From Paenibacillus uliginis N3/975 (lineage in GTDB: Bacteria; Bacillota; Bacilli; Paenibacillales; Paenibacillaceae), in assembly GCF_900177425.1 (NCBI RefSeq), contig NZ_LT840184.1, positions 1,701,487 to 1,765,486 on the forward strand: DNA of 64,000 nt, in the 5' to 3' direction. Positions 35,399 through 43,948 of this stretch are shown one piece after another. The notes under the pieces are model-generated. The model was not told where the DNA came from. It worked only from the letters and a program-made list of their open reading frames with translations, and searched no databases. How positions within the stretch are numbered: the stretch's first letter is position 1; each line of letters opens with the position of its first letter. The position numbers and the translations under genes are program-made.

Positions 35399-35703
35399 AA
35401 GATCGCTTTTACGATCTTATCGGATACAGCGTATCAGCTGCTTCAACAATATATGGAGTTGCATTAACCGGAATGGATTTTCCCGGGCCAATCGCAAGAG
35501 AAGGCTCTTGACAGAGCGCTCTGGCGAAAAAGGTGAGCATTCACGTGTTGAGACATTCCTTTACGATGCATTTACTGGAAGGAGATAGGGATCTAAGATA
35601 TATACAAAAGTTACTCGGGCACCAAAGCAGCCGAACAACAGGACGTTATACTTATGTGTCTATGAAGGACGCCAGGCGAATTAAGAGCCTGCTGCATTTT
35701 TGA
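35399..35703 (+). pseudogene. Tyrosine recombinase remnant, platform 2
   Basis: Begins in the middle of the catalytic domain (equivalent to DRYTILSDTAYQLLQQYMEL of copy 1). After a frame change the C-terminal 57 codons are intact: HVLRHSFTMHLLEGDRDLRYIQKLLGHQSSRTTGRYTYVSMKDARRIKSLLHF (positions about 35530-35700), showing HxxR, GH and the nucleophilic Tyr. It supplies the C-terminal sequence that is damaged in copy 1. Confidence 0.85.
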
Positions 35704-35720
35704 AATCGGGGTATTATGGA

Positions 35721-35821
35721 AGGGGAGTTCGTAAATATCCTGACGAAAGGAGTGTTTACGAAGTACGGGAATACACGTAATATGGTAGTATTCACGAAGT
35801 TCGTAGATAAGACGTTAGCTG
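35721..35821 (+). repeat. attI-like site 2
   Basis: Same layout as 8940-9039 with few differences; R' GTTAGCTG at 35814-35821 opens the GNAT cassette. Confidence 0.75.
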
Positions 35822-35864
35822 AAATCAACGAAATTGTAATGGAAAAACGAAAGGAATATAAAAA

Positions 35865-36320
35865 ATGAATCTAATCCGCATAGAACCAATTGATAAAAAT
35901 AACTGGGAAGAAGCTCACTCGATATCTTTACTCAAATCACAAGAGAAGCTTGTACCTTCTGTTATCGAATCTTTAGCATGGGCTTATATAAAACCGTGGG
36001 ATGAGGCTTTTGATCCATATATTTTGTGCAAGGATGATAAAACATTCGGATTTTTTTATCTTTCCTATACACCTAATAGTACGAATAATTACTGGATTGG
36101 TGGTTTTCAAATAGACAAGGAATATCAAGGGATGGGATTAGGAACACAATCTCTTAAAAGAATATTAGATTTCATTCAGGAAATGCACAGACAATGCGAA
36201 GTAATCTCTCTAACAATCGAAAAAAGTAATAATCATGCTAGAAAGCTTTACGAGAAATTAGGATTTGTCAATCAAGAGAACCAAGATGGCGAGATTATAT
36301 ATAAACTAAAGTTAAACTAA
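35865..36320 (+). CDS. GNAT N-acetyltransferase (cassette 28)
   Basis: 151 residues, MNLIRIEPIDKNNWEEAHSISL. Spermidine/diamine acetyltransferase-like (SAT/BltD-type) features: WIGGFQIDKEYQGMGLGTQSLKRILDFI (acetyl-CoA) and SLTIEKSNNHARKLYEKLGFVNQ. A closely related copy is at 42532 in the same array, with the same leader after R'. Confidence 0.9.
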   Translation: MNLIRIEPIDKNNWEEAHSISLLKSQEKLVPSVIESLAWAYIKPWDEAFDPYILCKDDKTFGFFYLSYTPNSTNNYWIGGFQIDKEYQGMGLGTQSLKRILDFIQEMHRQCEVISLTIEKSNNHARKLYEKLGFVNQENQDGEIIYKLKLN

Positions 36321-36365
36321 ACTATAAAGAACTTGTACTAGGTTACTCAAAGAGGTCGTTGACAT

Positions 36366-36527
36366 CAGCTAACATTACATTCCTGCGTCGTCGCAAACGC
36401 TCCTCGGTCACCGAGAGGATTTTCGGAGAAGTTAAATCAGTCGACACATCCAACCGGCTAAGTCTGACGACCCGGCAACTTTGTTGCCTTAAGCCGCTTG
36501 GACGTCAGGAATGCGAAACGTTAGGCG
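36366..36527 (+). repeat. attC-like site (after cassette 28)
   Basis: R'' CAGCTAAC complements R' GTTAGCTG at 35814; the extended stem tcgttga pairs with tcaacga. Inner arms ACATTCCTG / CAGGAATGC. Next R' GTTAGGCG. Confidence 0.93.
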
Positions 36528-36561
36528 AAACCCTCTAAAATATATAAAGGAAATCAAATAA

Positions 36562-37140
36562 ATGAATGGCAATCTAAAACCCAATAATGCAGAACTTCAA
36601 TTTTTAAACCTTTCTTATAGTACATTTTATAATATCTACAAGGAAATTCTTAAAGATGACTTTTGGAACAAAGATCAATATTATCGTTTTTCAAGAGCAA
36701 GGGATGCGTTTTCTATTTATGCCGAATTACTTAACTATGAACCCATAAAATGAGTCATCAATCATATGAAAACAAGTCGACCTCCAATGGAAGCAGAAAT
36801 CGGAAGCGAACTCTTTAAGTTTGTTCGTAATGTAATTGCTCATTTTCCATTTTATAATTCTTGGGATGAAATTTGGATTAGTAAAGGCTTAGTCAATTGG
36901 TATAAAGAAGGTCAAACAATTGATAGATTCTTAAGGAAATATGCAGGACGACAGGAAGTGAAATATAGATTTTGGCAAGCTGATATAAAGAGAATGACTT
37001 ATCTTAGTATTAGTTTTCCTGAGGAATATAGTGAGGAATCAAAGATATATATAAAGGATATTTTGTCAGAAGAAGAAGGTATTAAATTCTCGATGATATT
37101 AATGAGACAAATCATAGATACACAAGTAATTAAGGAATAA
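36562..37140 (+). pseudogene. HEPN-like protein with in-frame stop (cassette 29)
   Basis: From ATG 36562: MNGNLKPNNAELQFLNLSYS...ELLNYEPIK, then TGA at 36751, then the same frame continues VINHMKTSRPPMEAEIGSELFKFVRNVIAHFPFY. RNVIAH is an R-x4-H HEPN motif. The stop would be Trp (TGG) by one base change. An alternative is two separate genes, the second starting ATG 36766, but it has no ribosome site. Confidence 0.6.
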
Positions 37141-37169
37141 TGTAGGAATATTCGCTGTAGAGAGGGCAT

Positions 37170-37331
37170 CGCCTAACACCGTATCTACGCTGCGGGCTAC
37201 GCCCTTGGTTCGCTAGAAGTTATTAACAGAGAAGCTGAATCAGCTCACAACCCTGTGAGGCTAAGTCCGTCGGACCCAGTCGCTGGTGCTCCTTAAGCCT
37301 CTCGGGTTCGTAGATACAAGAACGTTATCCG
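37170..37331 (+). repeat. attC-like site (after cassette 29)
   Basis: R'' CGCCTAAC complements the unusual R' GTTAGGCG at 36520, a strong compensatory pair; the extended stem agaggg pairs with ccctct. Next R' GTTATCCG. Confidence 0.94.
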
Positions 37332-37352
37332 AAACCCATTAAGGAGAAAAAT

Positions 37353-37967
37353 ATGTGGCGTAGAGACCATTTCCCAAGAGAAACATTTAATGCTGTAGCA
37401 GATTTTCAACATCAATTAGCAGAGAAATTAGCAATCATTTTTGACAGAGAGCATATTCAAATTGAGTGGTCAGCATCTATAGATCAAACTATATATTCTC
37501 CGAGGCTAGATCTAGCCGTCGGACCATTCGCTTACGAGGAATCCTTTGTTTATAGTTATAACCGATTGATAAGAAGTGAATTAGTAAGTGAGTTTTGTAG
37601 AAGATTATTTCGAGCTCACTTAAATAATCTGGGAATTACTTCTTTTGACTTTAATTATGATTTAGAACAGAAATTATTTATGAACCTCAATTCCAGATGT
37701 TTTATCTCAATAGAAATTGAAAATGCTGTTACACAAAAACACTTAATAGGTGGAATAATTAATGCATCAGCTTTAGGTAGAATAGCTATCATGATTCCTT
37801 GGAATGAAAGACAATTAAGAGCATTTATAAGGACCTTGAACTATCTTGAGTTTCTTAAAAACGCAGAGAAAAACACTTTAGATACAACGAATATTTTTAT
37901 TATTACTAAAGAACAAATTGAAGAAATTTTGAATGCGATTTCAGAGGAGAGAATGGGCATCGGATAA
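37353..37967 (+). CDS. Unknown protein, 204 aa (cassette 30)
   Basis: Starts MWRRDHFPRETFNAVADFQHQLAEKLAIIF. Contains SPRLDLAVGPFA and YSYNRLIRSELVSEFCRRLF. The pattern (DLAVGPF, IEIENAVTQKHLIGGIINASALGRIAIMIPWNE) recalls restriction-like or RES-type folds, with a possible PD-(D/E)xK element in IEIENA, but I cannot assign it. Its TAA stop codon lies inside the following R''. Confidence 0.65.
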   Translation: MWRRDHFPRETFNAVADFQHQLAEKLAIIFDREHIQIEWSASIDQTIYSPRLDLAVGPFAYEESFVYSYNRLIRSELVSEFCRRLFRAHLNNLGITSFDFNYDLEQKLFMNLNSRCFISIEIENAVTQKHLIGGIINASALGRIAIMIPWNERQLRAFIRTLNYLEFLKNAEKNTLDTTNIFIITKEQIEEILNAISEERMGIG

Positions 37968-38122
37968 CACCATATTCACGCTTCGGGCCATTCGGCCCTC
38001 GGTTCGGCAGAGGGATTTCGAGGAAGTGGAGGCAGCCGGACAACCCTGCACTGGCTAAGTCCGTCGGACCCGAGCTGGCGCCCTTAAGCCAGTGAGGTTC
38101 GTGAATACAAAGACGTTATGAG
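37961..38122 (+). repeat. attC-like site (after cassette 30)
   Basis: R'' CGGATAAC complements R' GTTATCCG at 37324; the extended stem aatggg pairs with cccatt, and both lie within the last codons of the gene. Next R' GTTATGAG. Confidence 0.93.
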
Positions 38123-38168
38123 AAAGTGATGTATTTATAAAACATTGTATAGTGGGAGATTATTCTAG

Positions 38169-38672
38169 ATGATTCGAAATACAGTAAGAGCACTGATTAT
38201 TCAGGATGATAAGCTTTTATTAATTAAGAAAAAGAGACCGAATATTGGTCTTTATTATGCACTACCTGGAGGAGCTCAAGAATCGAACGAAACATTAGAA
38301 CAGGCACTAATTCGTGAATGTATAGAAGAACTAGGTATTGAAATATCGAGTAGTAATTTAATTTGTGTAAGGGAATACATATCTCGCAATCATGAATACT
38401 CTTTCATTATGAAGGAAGTTCATTCTATTGATTTTATTTATGAGTGCAACACTCAATTCCTTAATAATGAATTAAGAAGCTTACAAGCTGATATTGGACA
38501 GGTCGGGATTGAATGGTTACCAATTAATGAAATTAAGAAGACAGTATATGAATCAGAAGAATCATTAAAGTCATATAAATTCCCTAGAACAACCTATGAA
38601 TTCTTTAAAGAATATTTTTCAGATCAATTAATAAAACTATATTCTGGTAAGATATTTGAGAGTATCCCATAG
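38169..38672 (+). CDS. NUDIX hydrolase, second copy (cassette 31)
   Basis: 167 residues, identical to the protein at 14677 except KLYSG for KPYSG near the end. Nudix box GGAQESNETLEQALIRECIEELG. The identity covers the full cassette from AC-GTTATGAG to CTCATAA and stops at the site boundaries. Confidence 0.93.
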   Translation: MIRNTVRALIIQDDKLLLIKKKRPNIGLYYALPGGAQESNETLEQALIRECIEELGIEISSSNLICVREYISRNHEYSFIMKEVHSIDFIYECNTQFLNNELRSLQADIGQVGIEWLPINEIKKTVYESEESLKSYKFPRTTYEFFKEYFSDQLIKLYSGKIFESIP

Positions 38673-38685
38673 AAGACATCACCAT

Positions 38686-38853
38686 CTCATAACATCGCAT
38701 TCACACCGCGTCGCCTGACGGCTCCTTGATCTGCCCGAGGAATTTCGGAGATGTGGAACCAGGCAGATAACCCTGCAAGGCTAAGTGGCGGAGCCACCCG
38801 GCGCATACGCGCCTTAAGCCTTTCGGGTTCGTGAATGCAGAGAACGTTATCGG
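38686..38853 (+). repeat. attC-like site (after cassette 31)
   Basis: R'' CTCATAAC complements R' GTTATGAG at 38115; the extended stem acatcac pairs with gtgatgt. It shows the intact form of the site that is split by IS110-type DNA at 15200. Next R' GTTATCGG. Confidence 0.93.
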
Positions 38854-38888
38854 AAATTCCCTAAATACATAAAAAAAAGGAATAAAAG

Positions 38889-39446
38889 ATGGAGTCAAGA
38901 AAAACAAAACATAAGAGAAAATTTAGCTTAAAACACTTTTTGATAAATAACCTTATATTTTGGTTGAGTTTTTTTATAAGTATTATGATTTATGGTCTAT
39001 CTTTATACTTGTGGGGAAGGATTCTTAAAGGGACTATTTATTTTAGTTTATTGGAAAATTTATTTGAAATAAATTTTGCTATTATTGCTCTATTCATGAT
39101 GATAGGATATGCAAGACTAAAGTACTTAAACATCGTCATAGAGTCACTTTTCAAGATACTATTCACAGTGTGGGTTGCGTTAATAGTTCAATTTTCTTCG
39201 CTCAATCAAATTGAACAAAATGCTTGGATAATAGTTTCAGTGTTTGCGGCGGCATACTTAGAAGTCCTAATTAAGGTAAATGATTATTTTCACGATATGT
39301 CTGATTTTCAACATAAAAAAATCAAATTCTTAAACAAAAAATTTATTGTCAATCTTTCGATACCATTATCTTTAATTACGCTAAGTGCAATTAATATATT
39401 TATTAGTTATTTAATAAAGGATCTACTACTAAGAATAAATAATTGA
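38889..39446 (+). CDS. Membrane protein, 185 aa (cassette 32)
   Basis: A basic N-terminus (MESRKTKHKRKFSLKHF) followed by five helices: LIFWLSFFISIMIYGLSLYLWG, FAIIALFMMIGYA, LFKILFTVWVALIVQF, WIIVSVFAAAYLEVLI, LSLITLSAINIFISYLI. No family recognised; topology with a cytoplasmic basic start is likely. Confidence 0.7.
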   Translation: MESRKTKHKRKFSLKHFLINNLIFWLSFFISIMIYGLSLYLWGRILKGTIYFSLLENLFEINFAIIALFMMIGYARLKYLNIVIESLFKILFTVWVALIVQFSSLNQIEQNAWIIVSVFAAAYLEVLIKVNDYFHDMSDFQHKKIKFLNKKFIVNLSIPLSLITLSAINIFISYLIKDLLLRINN

Positions 39447-39471
39447 TTGTTATTCGAAGAAGAGGGAACAT

Positions 39472-39636
39472 CTGATAACAAAGTATTCACGCAGCGGGCC
39501 ATTCGGCCCTTGGTCCGGCAGAGGCATTTCGAGAGATAGGGAGCAGCCGGACAACCCTGCACTGGCTAAGTCCGTCGGACCTGGGGCTGATGCCCCTTAA
39601 GCCAGTGAGGGTTCGTGAATACAAGAACGTTAGCTG
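39472..39636 (+). repeat. attC-like site (after cassette 32)
   Basis: R'' CTGATAAC pairs with R' GTTATCGG (38846) with one G-T wobble; the extended stem agggaa pairs with ttccct. Next R' GTTAGCTG. Confidence 0.92.
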
Positions 39637-39702
39637 AAATTATTGGAAAAATGTAAACTAGAAAAAGAAAATAAGAATAAATACAAAAGAGAGGGTTGCC
39701 TT

Positions 39703-40794
39703 TTGAAGACTCTAAAATTAGAACAATTAAAAATAAACAATAACGTAATAACTTTTAATTCCGGAATGAACATCATTATTGGTAATAACGGATCAGGAAA
39801 AACTACTTTATTCAATATAATTTTATATCTTTTGGGTTTGCACAAAAATAAGAGAATAACTAAATTTCTTTATGAGATTGATCCAGAATTGATAGTTAAT
39901 ATTGAAGGTCAAAGATTGTCTTTTAAAAGGACTATTAACGATGAGATATTGATTGAAGGGGATATTAACGAAAAATTAAATACAAATGAATTAGTTGATT
40001 TTTATTCATCATTACTTTCACCACAATTCAATGTTGGAGATGATAGAACCGCAGCCATCCAAATTATTCGCGCTTCATTTTACACTCAAGGGGAACTGTA
40101 TTCAAAGACTGATAGAGATAATCTCGATAATAAAATTATGGGTATAAACGTTAATTACCTTAAGGAGTCAAAGAGACAAATTGACGTGTTTAAAAACAAT
40201 CTTCAAAAAGATGAATATTCATATGAAATACTTAAAACATATATTAATAATGTTGAAAAAAATATAATCAACCTTCAGAACAATGATCATATTAAAGGGA
40301 TATTACAACAAGAGTTTTTTAATATGTATGACGAAATTTTTGAGAATAAGAAAATTTTAGACCAAGCTACAAAAGCATATAATATTATCTTGGAACAGTA
40401 TGATAACTTGAAAAGTGAAAGAAAAATTTTGTTTAATGACTTTTTAAATGAGTATATTGAAAAAACTAATGGTAGGTCTATTCGAGAATATTCTAGTAGT
40501 AGTAATTATTCTGGTAGTGAAAGAATAAGAATTGAATTTCTAAGTTTTCTAATAAAAACAGTTAGACATATAGATTATCCTTTTCTAAATACAAGTGGAC
40601 TCTTTATAGTAGATAGTCCTTTCAGTTTTGATATGAATAATGTTAAAGAAATTCGAAAAATGGTGGAAAGAGAAACTAAATTAGATAAATTACAATATAT
40701 TGAGTTTTGTTCTAAAGATGATACTATTTCTCCAGATTGGATAATTAGTGACCTTAGAAATAAGGGGGCCTTGAATTGGTTGAGAGTAGATTAA
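39703..40794 (+). CDS. ABC/SMC-type ATPase (cassette 33, gene A)
   Basis: 363 residues. Walker A GNNGSGKTT in MNIIIGNNGSGKTTLFNI, a coiled-coil middle (about residues 145-270), a signature-like YSGSERIRIEFLSF, Walker B LFIVDSPFSFD. The order is that of RecF/SMC-like (AAA_23) ATPases used in several phage-defence systems. TTG 39703 follows AGAGGG. It overlaps the next gene by 19 bp, so the pair works together. Defence function is inferred. Confidence 0.75.
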   Translation: MKTLKLEQLKINNNVITFNSGMNIIIGNNGSGKTTLFNIILYLLGLHKNKRITKFLYEIDPELIVNIEGQRLSFKRTINDEILIEGDINEKLNTNELVDFYSSLLSPQFNVGDDRTAAIQIIRASFYTQGELYSKTDRDNLDNKIMGINVNYLKESKRQIDVFKNNLQKDEYSYEILKTYINNVEKNIINLQNNDHIKGILQQEFFNMYDEIFENKKILDQATKAYNIILEQYDNLKSERKILFNDFLNEYIEKTNGRSIREYSSSSNYSGSERIRIEFLSFLIKTVRHIDYPFLNTSGLFIVDSPFSFDMNNVKEIRKMVERETKLDKLQYIEFCSKDDTISPDWIISDLRNKGALNWLRVD

Positions 40795-41558
40795 AAAGTA
40801 ATATGACAATGTCAATTTCTCTGATAAGTTTGTTGATAGCTGTTATTGTAATGTTCTTCGGAGATAATTTAATAGGTAAGTTTGGAGCACCAGAGCTCGA
40901 CTTAGTTTCAACAAAAGATGATTTTAGATTGCCAGATAAATTAAATGAAATAATTGTTAAAAACATCGACAAACAAGAATCGAACCTAATACCTAATACA
41001 ATCCGAATTGTTACTATTAAAAATAATGGTGGTTCTCCTTCAAAGAATCTAAATCTAGTAATTGAATTAGAAGGGTCAATTTATCAGTATAAATTAAACA
41101 GTCCCGAGACCATAACAAAGCAATCCATAGAATCAAATAAATTACTTGTTAACTTGCCAAGGTTATCAAAAAATGCTGAGGTTTCTATGATTTTTTGGGT
41201 GCTAGACGAAAAAAACGCATTTAAAGTAAGTTATGCCGATGATAATAACAGTGGATATATTCAAAGTGTTTCTAAGGAATCAAAAGATTCCAATATTTTA
41301 AATTCGATCTTACTGGTAATATCAATAGCATCAGTTTTAGTTTTGATGTATGAACTCTTAAATAAATATGTTTTCCAATTAAGAAAAGAAAATAAAGAGT
41401 CTAGTGAAAAATTGCTTGAAAATATTACTTCCATTTATGAAGAGCAAGTATCAAAAAATGAAGAGGAATTACAAGTATCAAAAGAACTTGTTACGAATCA
41501 AGATGTTAAACAAAAACTACATGAAATGATTAGAATTTCAAATGAGTTAACAAAGTAA
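40776..41558 (+). CDS. Membrane-anchored coiled-coil partner (cassette 33, gene B)
   Basis: 260 residues. TM helix 1 MTMSISLISLLIAVIVMFFG (about residues 10-30), a central extracytoplasmic beta-type domain (IRIVTIKNNGGSPSKNLNLVIELEG), TM helix 2 ILNSILLVISIASVLVLMYELL (about 170-192), then a cytoplasmic coiled coil (KENKESSEKLLENITSIYEEQVSKNEEEL). TTG 40776 follows GGGGG with 7-base spacing. Looks like an effector or sensor coupled to the ATPase. No family recognised. Confidence 0.65.
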   Translation: MVESRLKSNMTMSISLISLLIAVIVMFFGDNLIGKFGAPELDLVSTKDDFRLPDKLNEIIVKNIDKQESNLIPNTIRIVTIKNNGGSPSKNLNLVIELEGSIYQYKLNSPETITKQSIESNKLLVNLPRLSKNAEVSMIFWVLDEKNAFKVSYADDNNSGYIQSVSKESKDSNILNSILLVISIASVLVLMYELLNKYVFQLRKENKESSEKLLENITSIYEEQVSKNEEELQVSKELVTNQDVKQKLHEMIRISNELTK

Positions 41559-41582
41559 GTTTATCAAAGAAGACAATAACTT

Positions 41583-41731
41583 CAGCTAACAGTATGTTCC
41601 AGCTTCGCGGTTGTCACCGCTCGCTCTGCCCGAGGAATGTTAAGAAAGAATATTCGGGCAGACACATCGATTCCCCTAAGATAAGAGCTATCTAAGGGGA
41701 ATCGACATCAGGAACACAGGAACGTTATGTG
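41583..41731 (+). repeat. attC-like site (after cassette 33)
   Basis: R'' CAGCTAAC complements R' GTTAGCTG at 39629; the extended stem acaataa pairs with ttattgg. Apical hairpin of the AAGATAAGAG-CTATCTAAGG subclass. Next R' GTTATGTG. Confidence 0.92.
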
Positions 41732-41775
41732 CAATACCCTAAGGTCACAAAAGCCATCAGAGGACGTGGAAACAT

Positions 41776-42300
41776 ATGAACAACTTAAAATTAGTAAAGC
41801 CTCAAATAGAGCTTAAAAATGAGTATTTATCATTTTATCAAGAGTGGAAAGAATCTGGTGAGGATATGGTTCCTTGGGTCATAAGTATGGATCCAAGTGA
41901 TTTTCAAGGGATGTTGAAGTCACTGTCTAATAATGAGGAGGGTGTTGGCTTACCTGAAGGTTGGGTCTCAGATTCAACGTTTTGGTTGGTCGATAAACAT
42001 AATAGAGTATTAGGTGCGGTTAATATTAGACATCAATTAACCGAACATTTGTATAATGCTGGTGGGCATATAGGTTATGGTATCCGCCCGTCAGAGAGAT
42101 TAAAAGGCTATGCGACAAAACTATTGGAACTGTCCTTGATTGAGGCCAAGAAACTGGGAATAAAAGATGTATTAGTTGTCTGTGATGCTTGTAATGTGGG
42201 ATCTGAAAGAACCATTATTAAGAACGGTGGGAAGTCCGATACAGATTACATAGAAGAAGATGGAAACGTAATTAAGAGATATTGGATTAAGAATACTTGA
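41776..42300 (+). CDS. GNAT N-acetyltransferase (cassette 34)
   Basis: 174 residues; near-identical to the cassette 15 protein (differences such as ESGED for ESCED, GYGIRPSERLKG for GHGIRPSERFKG). Intact acetyl-CoA loop. The shared DNA begins at R' and includes the leader, so the cassette was duplicated as a unit and then diverged. Confidence 0.92.
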   Translation: MNNLKLVKPQIELKNEYLSFYQEWKESGEDMVPWVISMDPSDFQGMLKSLSNNEEGVGLPEGWVSDSTFWLVDKHNRVLGAVNIRHQLTEHLYNAGGHIGYGIRPSERLKGYATKLLELSLIEAKKLGIKDVLVVCDACNVGSERTIIKNGGKSDTDYIEEDGNVIKRYWIKNT

Positions 42301-42325
42301 AACTAGTTTAAAGAAGAGGGTACAG

Positions 42326-42488
42326 CGCATAACAACGTATCTACGCTGCGGGCTGTTCGTCCCTTGGTCTGTAAGAGGCGTTTCGAAGAAGCGACACAGC
42401 AGACAACACTGCGAGGCTTAGTCCGTTGGACCCGGTCGCTGACGCTTCCTTAAGCCTCTCGGGTTCGTAGATACACAAACGTTAGCTG
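42326..42488 (+). repeat. attC-like site (after cassette 34)
   Basis: R'' CGCATAAC pairs with R' GTTATGTG (41724) with one wobble; the extended stem agggta pairs with taccct. Next R' GTTAGCTG. Confidence 0.92.
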
Positions 42489-42531
42489 AAATCAACGAAA
42501 TTGTGATGGGAAATCGAAAGGAATATAAAAA

Positions 42532-42993
42532 ATGAATCTAATCCGCATAGAATCAATTGATAAAAATAATTGGGAAGAAGTTCTCTCAATATCTTTACTC
42601 AAACCACAAGAGAAGTTTGTACCTTCTGTTATCGAATCTTTAGCATGGGCTTATATAAAACCGTGGGATGAGGCTTTTGATCCATATATTTTGTACAAGG
42701 ATGATAAAACATTCGGATTTTTCTATCTTTCCTATACACCAAATAGTACTAATAATTATTGGATCGGTGGCTTTCAAATAGACAAGAAATATCAAGGGAT
42801 GGGACTAGGAACACAATCTCTTAAAAGAATATTAGAATTCATTCAGGAAGTGCACAGACAATGCGAAGTAATCTCTCTAACAATCGAAAAAAATAATGAT
42901 CATGCTAGAAAGCTTTACGAGAAATTAGGATTTGTTAATCAAGATAAAGAGAACCAAGATGGAGAGATTATATATAAGCTGAAGTTAAAATAA
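42532..42993 (+). CDS. GNAT N-acetyltransferase (cassette 35)
   Basis: 153 residues; paralogue of cassette 28 (MNLIRIESIDKNNWEEVLSISL) with a two-codon insertion near the C-terminus (NQDKENQDGE). Same leader after R' and the same closing R'' and extended stem as cassette 28. Confidence 0.9.
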   Translation: MNLIRIESIDKNNWEEVLSISLLKPQEKFVPSVIESLAWAYIKPWDEAFDPYILYKDDKTFGFFYLSYTPNSTNNYWIGGFQIDKKYQGMGLGTQSLKRILEFIQEVHRQCEVISLTIEKNNDHARKLYEKLGFVNQDKENQDGEIIYKLKLK

Positions 42994-43038
42994 ACTATAA
43001 AGAACTTGTGCTAGATTACTCGAAGAGGTCGTTGACAT

Positions 43039-43199
43039 CAGCTAACATTACATTCCTGCGTCGTTGCTAACGCTCCTCGGTCACCGAGAGGATTTTTTGA
43101 GAAGTAAATCAGGCGACACATCCAAGCGGCTAAATCTGACGCCCTGTTCCCTCCGGTCACATAAGCCGCTAAGACGTCAGGAATGCGAAACGTTAGCTG
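43039..43199 (+). repeat. attC-like site (after cassette 35)
   Basis: R'' CAGCTAAC complements R' GTTAGCTG at 42481; the extended stem tcgttga pairs with tcaacga. Next R' GTTAGCTG. Confidence 0.93.
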
Positions 43200-43245
43200 A
43201 AATCATTGTAATGACCTAAAAATACCAAAGCAGGAGGGGTATTCA

Positions 43246-43785
43246 TTGGATCATAAATTGCCTTTATTTATAGTAACAGGAGCAAGCGGTGTAGGAAAAA
43301 CAACAGTGATGAATGAACTAAGAGTTATATTGACTGATTTCGTTGTTTTCAGTACAGACGATGATAATTTCGGAACTACAGGATCTAAGATAGATTATCA
43401 GGATCGTTTTAATATTTTGCTTCATTTTGCTAACTCTGTAGCGAAATCAGGAAGAGGAACGATAATTTGTGGTACTTTTATGCCTTGGGATGCCCAGAAG
43501 TGTGATACTTACAATCATTTCAGTAAACTCTGCTTTATTAACTTACATTGCAATGACGAGACTCGAAATTTTCGACTTCGGAATCGAGAAGATAAAGCAA
43601 TGTGGACAGATGAAATGCTCAAATCCCATGAAAAATTTGCACAATGGCATCTAGATAATGCCGAAACCGCCTACGATCCACCAATGCCCATAATCGACAC
43701 AACCTCTACCCGACCATCAGAAGTGGCGGAGCAAATTAAAAAATACGTTTTATTGAAATGGAATGAACGAGTTTCTGTTAAATGA
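43246..43785 (+). CDS. P-loop kinase-like ATPase (cassette 36)
   Basis: 179 residues. Walker A GASGVGKTT near residue 12; a possible lid Arg cluster in NFRLRNREDKAMWTDEMLKSHEKFAQWH. Pattern is that of small AAA/shikimate-kinase-like nucleotide or antibiotic kinases. TTG 43246 follows AGGAGGGG. Substrate unknown. Confidence 0.82.
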   Translation: MDHKLPLFIVTGASGVGKTTVMNELRVILTDFVVFSTDDDNFGTTGSKIDYQDRFNILLHFANSVAKSGRGTIICGTFMPWDAQKCDTYNHFSKLCFINLHCNDETRNFRLRNREDKAMWTDEMLKSHEKFAQWHLDNAETAYDPPMPIIDTTSTRPSEVAEQIKKYVLLKWNERVSVK

Positions 43786-43821
43786 CTTAATTTGTTAGTA
43801 TTTCAACGAGGACAATGACTT

Positions 43822-43828
43822 CGCATAA
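43822..43828 (+). repeat. attC-like site, left piece cut by IS110-family element
   Basis: CGCATAA of R''; it does not complement its R' GTTAGCTG well, but the extended stem acaatga pairs with tcattgt. The remainder follows the element at 45393. Confidence 0.8.
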
Positions 43829-43948
43829 ACCAGCTAATCAAAGTCAACTCTATCAATAAAATAACTTCGTTTATTAAAAGTAAGCATACCTAAATAGACC
43901 TACCCAGAAGAGTAGATATCACTGGAAGTTAATTACCAATTCAGGGGT

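Larger units (their letters stand above)
35048..35821 (+). repeat. Integron-like platform module, copy 2
   Basis: Leader with AAATGATAAATGTTTAGAGATAAACGG, terminator hairpin (35236-35283), truncated recombinase gene and attI-like site. Highly similar to copy 3 at 49012-49748, including the same recombinase deletion endpoint. Confidence 0.8.

Noticed and set aside
36562..37140. Stop-codon readthrough or selenocysteine at the TGA
   Set aside because: No SECIS-like hairpin follows, the expected residue is Trp, and similar nonsense codons of other types occur in neighbouring cassettes.
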